DNA from: UBA7239 sp964509075
GTDB taxonomy: Bacteria; Pseudomonadota; Gammaproteobacteria; Pseudomonadales; UBA7239
NCBI GenBank assembly: GCA_964509075.1
Contig: CAZDWC010000007.1
Coordinates: forward strand, 62,001 to 126,000
Length of the DNA stretch: 64,000 nt
Direction: 5' to 3'
The notes beneath the pieces were generated by a model. It was given only the letters and a program-made list of their open reading frames with translations. It was not told where the DNA came from and did no database searches. Both the position numbers and the translations under genes were made by a program. Each line of letters starts with the position of its first letter. The first letter of the stretch is position 1. This document shows positions 59,379 through 64,000 of this stretch, one piece after another.

Positions 59379-61013
59379 ATGACGAGTCCTGATCCGGTTT
59401 CTACCACGTTGCAGGGGCGTGCAATGTCATCGTTGCGCGATGCCTTGCTGTTGTGGTTCCCGCTGAATCTGCTGCTGTGCACGGCCTGCCTGTGGCTGGG
59501 CGTGTCGCTGTCTGTCTGGCTCCTGCCCGTTTCCTGTGTGCTGGCACTGGCTGGCGCGGCCTGCTTGCAGCCAGCAGGGCGGCGATGGCCGGCGTTGATG
59601 ATGGCGGCACTGCTGTGGGCAATGTTGCTCTGGTTGGCGGCGCAGCTCGACATGTGGATGGTGGATCAGAACTGGGATTCACGCGCCTATCACGGCCCGG
59701 CCATCATTGCCTTGCGCGATGGCTGGAACCCGCTGCAGATCACCCACACCTGCGACTGGCGGCAGGACTACTGCGGCCTGTATTTCATGATCGGCGTCGA
59801 TCATTATCCAAAGGCAGCCTGGCTGTCCGGTGCGCAGTTCTATGCGCTGTTCAGGGATCTCGACGCCGCCAAGGTGCCGCATTTTCTGGCGCTGGTGCTG
59901 ACGGCACTGGTGGCGTGGGATTGTCTTGTCCGCTGGTTGCCGGGTCAGCGCTGGCTGGCCGTACTGGGGGCGCTGGTGATTGCCGGTAATCCGGTGTCGC
60001 TGGCACAACTGTTTTCCGGCTATATCGACGGCCAGCTGGCTTCGGCGTTGACATGTCTGATCCTTTCATTAATGGATGTTGTGCTCACCGGCAACCGCGC
60101 TGCGCTCTGGCGTGCGGCGGCTGTACTGCCGTGGCTGGCCAATCTGAAGCTGACCGGTCTTGTCTACGGCTGTGCCTTTATCGGCCTGTTCGCGCTATTG
60201 GTAGCACTGCGCTGTAGGCAGGTCTTGCCCCGGTTCCTGGCATGGCAGGCAGCTGCAGTGTTGCTGGCGGTGGTATTGGGCTTCAATCCTTATTTCAGCA
60301 ACTGGCAGGATCACGGCAATCCGTTTTACCCGGCTTACCAGCCGGGTACTACTGTCATCGACCAGCAAGCGGTGGGCTGGTTCATGGCGAAAAACCGTGT
60401 CGAACAATTCCTGATCGCCACGTTTTCCGTGCAGGACGGCATGAATTGGGGTGTGCCGAAGCTGGTGTGGCCGTTCGCTCACCCGGTGTACACGCCGATG
60501 GTCGAGGCGCGCTTCGGTGCCTTTGGCCCATTGTTTTCCGGTTCCCTGATAGCGGCGCTTGTTATGTTGCCGCTGTTACGTCGCAGCGGGTTCGGATGGC
60601 TGGCGGTTGCAGTCATGCTCAGTGTCTTTCTCACCGCAGCCGGCTGGTGGGCACGGCTGGCGCCTCAGGCATGGCTGGCCGTGGCGTTGGTGCCGCTGGG
60701 CATATGCCGCCTGCACCGTGCCGGCTGGCGTCGCGAGGCCGGTGTCGCCCTGCTGGCCCTGTTGCTGCTGAACAACCTGCTCGTCATGCGCTCGGTGTAT
60801 TACGCGCAGGGCCGCGCGGCAGCGACATTCCACCGGCAACTGGCCGAAGCGGTAACCGCGCAGGCTGCGCTGCGCGCTGTCAGCCAATGGGAAGGCGGTG
60901 AATTTGGCATCTATAACCATCGCAAGCTGACAGACAGCCTCCAGATGCCGGGTCGTCTGCAACCGGATTGTGAAGCGGTGGACGGCAACCGCATCTTCCT
61001 GCGTTGCCGGTGA
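59379..61013 (+). CDS. Multi-pass membrane protein, possibly GT-C-like
   Basis: The 544-residue protein has an estimated twelve membrane helices and a first loop WMVDQNWDSRAYHGPAIIAL, an acidic/aromatic segment like the Asp-containing loop of GT-C glycosyltransferases. Other conserved-looking parts are NPFYPAYQPG and NYLKLTGLVY-like WLANLKLTGLVYG. The C-terminus is a small periplasmic tail with paired Cys. It may use a lipid-linked sugar, but no acceptor is known and the family was not recognised. The ATG at 59379 is preceded by GGCGG; a TTG 12 bases earlier is in frame. Confidence 0.65.
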   Translation: MTSPDPVSTTLQGRAMSSLRDALLLWFPLNLLLCTACLWLGVSLSVWLLPVSCVLALAGAACLQPAGRRWPALMMAALLWAMLLWLAAQLDMWMVDQNWDSRAYHGPAIIALRDGWNPLQITHTCDWRQDYCGLYFMIGVDHYPKAAWLSGAQFYALFRDLDAAKVPHFLALVLTALVAWDCLVRWLPGQRWLAVLGALVIAGNPVSLAQLFSGYIDGQLASALTCLILSLMDVVLTGNRAALWRAAAVLPWLANLKLTGLVYGCAFIGLFALLVALRCRQVLPRFLAWQAAAVLLAVVLGFNPYFSNWQDHGNPFYPAYQPGTTVIDQQAVGWFMAKNRVEQFLIATFSVQDGMNWGVPKLVWPFAHPVYTPMVEARFGAFGPLFSGSLIAALVMLPLLRRSGFGWLAVAVMLSVFLTAAGWWARLAPQAWLAVALVPLGICRLHRAGWRREAGVALLALLLLNNLLVMRSVYYAQGRAAATFHRQLAEAVTAQAALRAVSQWEGGEFGIYNHRKLTDSLQMPGRLQPDCEAVDGNRIFLRCR

Positions 61014-61289
61014 GAGACTGACTAGTCAGCTTCACTTGACCATATGTAAAAAATCTACAAAACATCAATCAGTTAGCAGCAGTTTTTGTTGCTGTCAGCT
61101 TCGGTTTTCCTGTTGTAGCGACGACAGCATATTGTGTATGCTGCGCCGCCTCCTGATTTTGACGATACGGGGAGTGATTGCCCGTAGCGTTTTCCATGCC
61201 CGAGGCGTGCCCCACAAGGGTTTTTTATATGCGGCTCCAACCTGGAGCTACACTCCTACACGACCAGCGACTTCTAAAGGGAGAGTCTC
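61014..61289. other. Intergenic region before the pnt operon
   Basis: This 276-base stretch contains TTGACG near 61159, a possible -35 box without a good -10, and a 6-bp inverted repeat GCTCCA-ACC-TGGAGC at 61234-61248, 42 bases before pntAA. GGGAGAG precedes the pntAA start. No gene was found. Confidence 0.4.
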
Positions 61290-62423
61290 ATGCTGATTGG
61301 TGTCATCAAAGAAACAACTGCCGGCGAAAATCGCGTGGCCGCTACGGCGGAAACCGCGAAGAAATTTGTCAGTCTCGGCTATCAAGTGGTAGTGGAAAGC
61401 GGCGCCGGTATTGCGTCCAGCTGCCCCGATGAACACTTTACCGCTGCCGGTGCCAGCGTGGTGCCTTCGGCTGCGGAAGCACTGAAGAATGCCGACATCG
61501 TGCTCAAGGTCATCGCACCCACTGCCGAAGAAGCCGCGTTGATGAAATCCGGTGCCATTGTGCTGGCCGCATTCGCGCCGCACGCCAATCCGCATCTTGA
61601 TGCCTATGCCGCAAAAGGTCTCACCTGTGTGGCAATGGAACTGATTCCGCGTATCACGCGCGCGCAAAGTTCCGACATTCTGTCATCGCAAGCCAACGTT
61701 GCCGGTTACAAGGCCGTGCTGTTGGCCGCCAATGAATACCAGCGCATGTTCCCGATGTTGATGACTGCAGCCGGCACAGTAAAGCCTGCGCGCGTTGTCG
61801 TGCTCGGTGTTGGTGTTGCCGGTTTGCAAGCCATTGCCACCGCCAAACGATTGGGTGCGGTGGTGGAAGCCTCCGACATGCGCCCGGCGGCGAAAGAACA
61901 GGTGGAATCGCTGGGCGGCCGCTGGCTCGATGTGCCGATGAGCGACGAAGAAAAAGCGAAAGCGCTGGGCACGGGCGGATACGCGTGGGTACCATCGCCG
62001 GAGTACGTGCGCGATCAGGCGGTGATTGTCGATAAAGCTGTTTCCAACGCGGATATTGTTATCACCACGGCGCAGATTCCGGGTCGCAAGGCGCCGGTGC
62101 TGGTGAAAGCGGAAACCGTTGCCAAAATGAAACCCGGCTCGGTGCTGGTCGACATGGCGGTATCTACTGGCGGCAACGTTGAGGGCTCGCAATCAGGCCA
62201 GACAGTCACAACTGCCAATGGCGTGAAAATCATCGGCGAAGCCAACATTCCGGCATTGGTAGCGGCAGAAACCTCGGCGCTGTATGCGCGCAACATGGTC
62301 AATTTCCTCGAGCCGCAACACGACAAGGAAAGCAAGTCGCTCAAGCTCAATCGCGAAGATGAAATGGTGAAGCCGACGATCATCGTCGACGGCGGCCAGG
62401 TCATCTACAAAAAGCCTAACTGA
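61290..62423 (+). CDS. pntAA: NAD(P) transhydrogenase alpha subunit 1
   Basis: This 377-residue cytoplasmic subunit binds NAD(H) in the proton-translocating transhydrogenase. It has the AlaDh/PNT N-terminal domain (MLIGVIKETTAGENRVAATA), the nucleotide fold VVVLGVGVAGLQAIATAKRL and RPAAKEQVESLGG. It is the first of three genes in the split form (alpha1, alpha2, beta) found in many Pseudomonas-type bacteria. The start follows GGGAGAG by a few bases. It ends with KVIYKKPN-like VIYKKPN. Confidence 0.95.
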   Translation: MLIGVIKETTAGENRVAATAETAKKFVSLGYQVVVESGAGIASSCPDEHFTAAGASVVPSAAEALKNADIVLKVIAPTAEEAALMKSGAIVLAAFAPHANPHLDAYAAKGLTCVAMELIPRITRAQSSDILSSQANVAGYKAVLLAANEYQRMFPMLMTAAGTVKPARVVVLGVGVAGLQAIATAKRLGAVVEASDMRPAAKEQVESLGGRWLDVPMSDEEKAKALGTGGYAWVPSPEYVRDQAVIVDKAVSNADIVITTAQIPGRKAPVLVKAETVAKMKPGSVLVDMAVSTGGNVEGSQSGQTVTTANGVKIIGEANIPALVAAETSALYARNMVNFLEPQHDKESKSLKLNREDEMVKPTIIVDGGQVIYKKPN

Positions 62424-62443
62424 TTTCTGCGCGGAGAAACGTC

Positions 62444-62800
62444 ATGAATGAAGTGATTCAACAAGCAGCGCAAGCTGCAGAGCACGTGAGCAACGTGCCG
62501 TTCGTCAATGTCTTTACCGTGTTTGTGCTGGCGATTTTTGTCGGTTACTACGTGGTGTGGGGTGTAACGCCTGCGCTGCACACGCCGCTGATGGCTGTGA
62601 CCAATGCGCTGTCCGGCATCATCGTGGTCGGCGCCATGTTGCAGGCGGTTGCCACGCCGGATATGGCCGGCACATTGCAAACCATCACGCCGACCAGCGT
62701 GCTCGGTGCGCTCGCCGTGTTTTTCGCCAGCATCAATATTTTCGGTGGCTTTGCGGTCACGGAAAGGATGCTCGACATGTTCCGCAAGAAAAAGAAGTGA
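62444..62800 (+). CDS. pntAB: NAD(P) transhydrogenase alpha subunit 2 (membrane part)
   Basis: The 118-residue protein has an N-terminal helix (VFTVFVLAIFVGYYVVWG) and three further membrane helices (GALAVFFASINIFGGFAVT and others). It forms the transmembrane proton channel with the beta subunit. It begins 20 bases after pntAA and ends 9 bases before pntB. The end RMLDMFRKKKK is typical of the split subunit. Confidence 0.93.
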   Translation: MNEVIQQAAQAAEHVSNVPFVNVFTVFVLAIFVGYYVVWGVTPALHTPLMAVTNALSGIIVVGAMLQAVATPDMAGTLQTITPTSVLGALAVFFASINIFGGFAVTERMLDMFRKKKK

Positions 62801-62809
62801 GGATGAGCC

Positions 62810-64000
62810 ATGAATAATCTCGCGCAATACGCAGACTGGGCCTATCTGATCGGTGCCATTCTTTTCATTCTCACGCTGCGTGGCCTGTCTTCACCGGCTA
62901 CTGCCATCATGGGCAACCGTTACGGCATGATGGGCATGGCGCTCGCCGTGGTGGCAACGTTTTTCGTGGCGCCAAACCCGAATGTCGCCATGATTATCGC
63001 GGCCATGATCGGTGGTGCAGCGATTGGTATTTACCGCGCACGCACGGTGCCGATGACGCAAATGCCGGAAACGGTGGCGATGATGCACTCACTCGTCGGT
63101 CTTGCTGCCGTGTTGATCGCCATTGCTGCGGTATTGCATGCCGGCCAGCACCACGATGCCGTACACCGCTTTGAATTGTTTGTCGGCTGTTTCATCGGTG
63201 CGATTACTTTCAGCGCATCGGTTTTCGCTTTCGGCAAACTCGCGGCAAAAAGCTGGGCCAAGACCATTGGCGGCAGCTGGGTGAAAGTGGTGCAGGCCGC
63301 TCTCGCGCTGCTGATGATTGCTGCCGGCGTGCACTACTTCATGACCGAAAACATGACCTCGTTCTGGGTGATGACTGGCACTGCCGTGGTGCTGGGTTAT
63401 TTCTGGATCGCGCCCATCGGCGGCGGCGACATGCCGGTGGTGGTTTCACTGCTGAACTCTTTCTCTGGTTGGGCCGCTGCCGGTATCGGTTTTACGTTGA
63501 ACAACTCGATGCTGATCATCGCCGGTTCTCTCGTCGGTTCATCCGGTGCCATCCTGTCCTACGTCATGTGCAAAGCCATGAACCGTTCGCTGTTCAATGT
63601 GTTGTTCGGTGGTTTCGGCGCTGCTGCTGCCGGCGCTGCTGCCGGTGATGGCAAGGAAAAAACCCATCGCTCCGGCTCGCCGGATGATGCGGCGTTCCTG
63701 ATGGGCAATGCCGATTCCGTGGTCATCGTGCCCGGTTACGGTCTGGCGCAGGCGCGCGCGCAAAATGCGGTGAAAGAACTGGCCAATGCGTTGAAAGAAA
63801 AAGGCGTGAAAGTGCGCTATGCGATTCACCCGGTTGCCGGCCGTATGCCTGGCCACATGAACGTATTGCTCGCTGAAGCTGACGTGCCGTACGAAGACGT
63901 GTGCGAAATGGACGAGATCAACAGCGATTTCCCGGCGACGGATGTAGTGCTGGTGATCGGCGCCAACGATGTGGTGAACCCGGCGGCAAAAACCGATCCG
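62810..64000 (+). CDS. pntB: NAD(P) transhydrogenase beta subunit (partial, 3' end off window)
   Basis: The frame from ATG at 62810 stays open for 397 codons to the window end. The N-terminal part has about eight membrane helices (GMMGMALAVVATFFVAPNPN, MIGGAAIGIYRARTV, GCFIGAITFSASVFAFGKL, PIGGGDMPVVVSLLNS). The C-terminal dIII NADP-binding domain begins near residue 300 with SVVIVPGYGLAQARAQ and IHPVAGRMPGHMNVLLAEA, followed by VIGANDVVNPAA. About 70-80 residues are missing from the usual ~465. The start at 62803 is in a different frame. Confidence 0.95.
   Translation, partial: MNNLAQYADWAYLIGAILFILTLRGLSSPATAIMGNRYGMMGMALAVVATFFVAPNPNVAMIIAAMIGGAAIGIYRARTVPMTQMPETVAMMHSLVGLAAVLIAIAAVLHAGQHHDAVHRFELFVGCFIGAITFSASVFAFGKLAAKSWAKTIGGSWVKVVQAALALLMIAAGVHYFMTENMTSFWVMTGTAVVLGYFWIAPIGGGDMPVVVSLLNSFSGWAAAGIGFTLNNSMLIIAGSLVGSSGAILSYVMCKAMNRSLFNVLFGGFGAAAAGAAAGDGKEKTHRSGSPDDAAFLMGNADSVVIVPGYGLAQARAQNAVKELANALKEKGVKVRYAIHPVAGRMPGHMNVLLAEADVPYEDVCEMDEINSDFPATDVVLVIGANDVVNPAAKTDP

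Noticed and set aside
1..64000. rRNA, tRNA, prophage or insertion sequence
   Set aside because: No tRNA cloverleaf, rRNA segment, transposase or phage gene was recognised in either strand by eye.

Overview
The window is moderately GC-rich, densely coding DNA from a gammaproteobacterium, most likely of the Pseudomonadales/Cellvibrionales type. This is inferred from gene order: pepP-ubiH-ubiI, zapA with its small coiled-coil partner, rpmB-rpmG beside radC-coaBC-algC-argB, and argH facing algZ-algR. No rRNA, tRNA, CRISPR array, phage or transposase gene was seen.

Layout. 1-5.3 kb (minus): ubiquinone hydroxylases ubiI (cut by the window edge) and ubiH with an SPFH-domain gene between them, then pepP and a ygfB-like gene. 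5.4-6.0 kb (plus): a small coiled-coil gene and zapA behind a good sigma70-type promoter. 6.1-14.5 kb: a two-subunit NAD-type formate dehydrogenase (fdsB, fdsA) with a nitrobindin-like heme-barrel gene between its subunits, that gene being bracketed by two 40-nt palindromes; then an unusual glycosyltransferase-radical SAM fusion on the plus strand and fdhD on the minus strand. 14.5-19.0 kb: two tandem paralogous exported proteins with thrombospondin-type-3 calcium repeats, sharing a 204-bp identical 5' segment. 19.0-20.9 kb: an NTF2-like protein, a small unknown protein and a radical SAM protein. 21-24 kb (minus): amtB-glnK, an AhpD-like protein, rpmG and rpmB. 24.2-28.3 kb: a receiver protein and a large hybrid histidine kinase. 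28.4-34.5 kb: radC, coaBC, algC, argB, slmA.

34.5-47.3 kb (minus) is a compact aryl polyene (APE) pigment operon in the order apeC-D-E-F-G-H(I)-J, an ammonia lyase, then apeL-M-N-O-P. Most junctions overlap by four bases or less. The ketoreductase and second ketosynthase, apeQ and apeR, are 8 kb away at 55.7-57.7 kb on the opposite strand and run directly into a UbiA-like prenyltransferase gene. Together the two blocks encode starter formation and activation, two ACPs, ketosynthase/chain-length factor, ketoreductase, dehydratases, acyl/glycosyl transfer to a lipid-like anchor, and LolA/MMPL-type export.

Between the two APE blocks lie an unknown conserved protein, a cation efflux pump, argH, the divergent algZ-algR two-component pair, and a minus-strand mnmE-glycosyltransferase-pseudouridine synthase chain. 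The right end carries an OsmC-like gene, a small DUF2892-type membrane protein, an unknown multi-pass membrane protein and the pntAA-pntAB-pntB transhydrogenase operon, with pntB cut by the window end.

Most promising for new biology are the glycosyltransferase-radical SAM fusion, the split APE locus with its ammonia lyase and prenyltransferase, the palindrome-flanked heme-barrel gene inside the formate dehydrogenase operon, and the recombining pair of calcium-repeat surface proteins.
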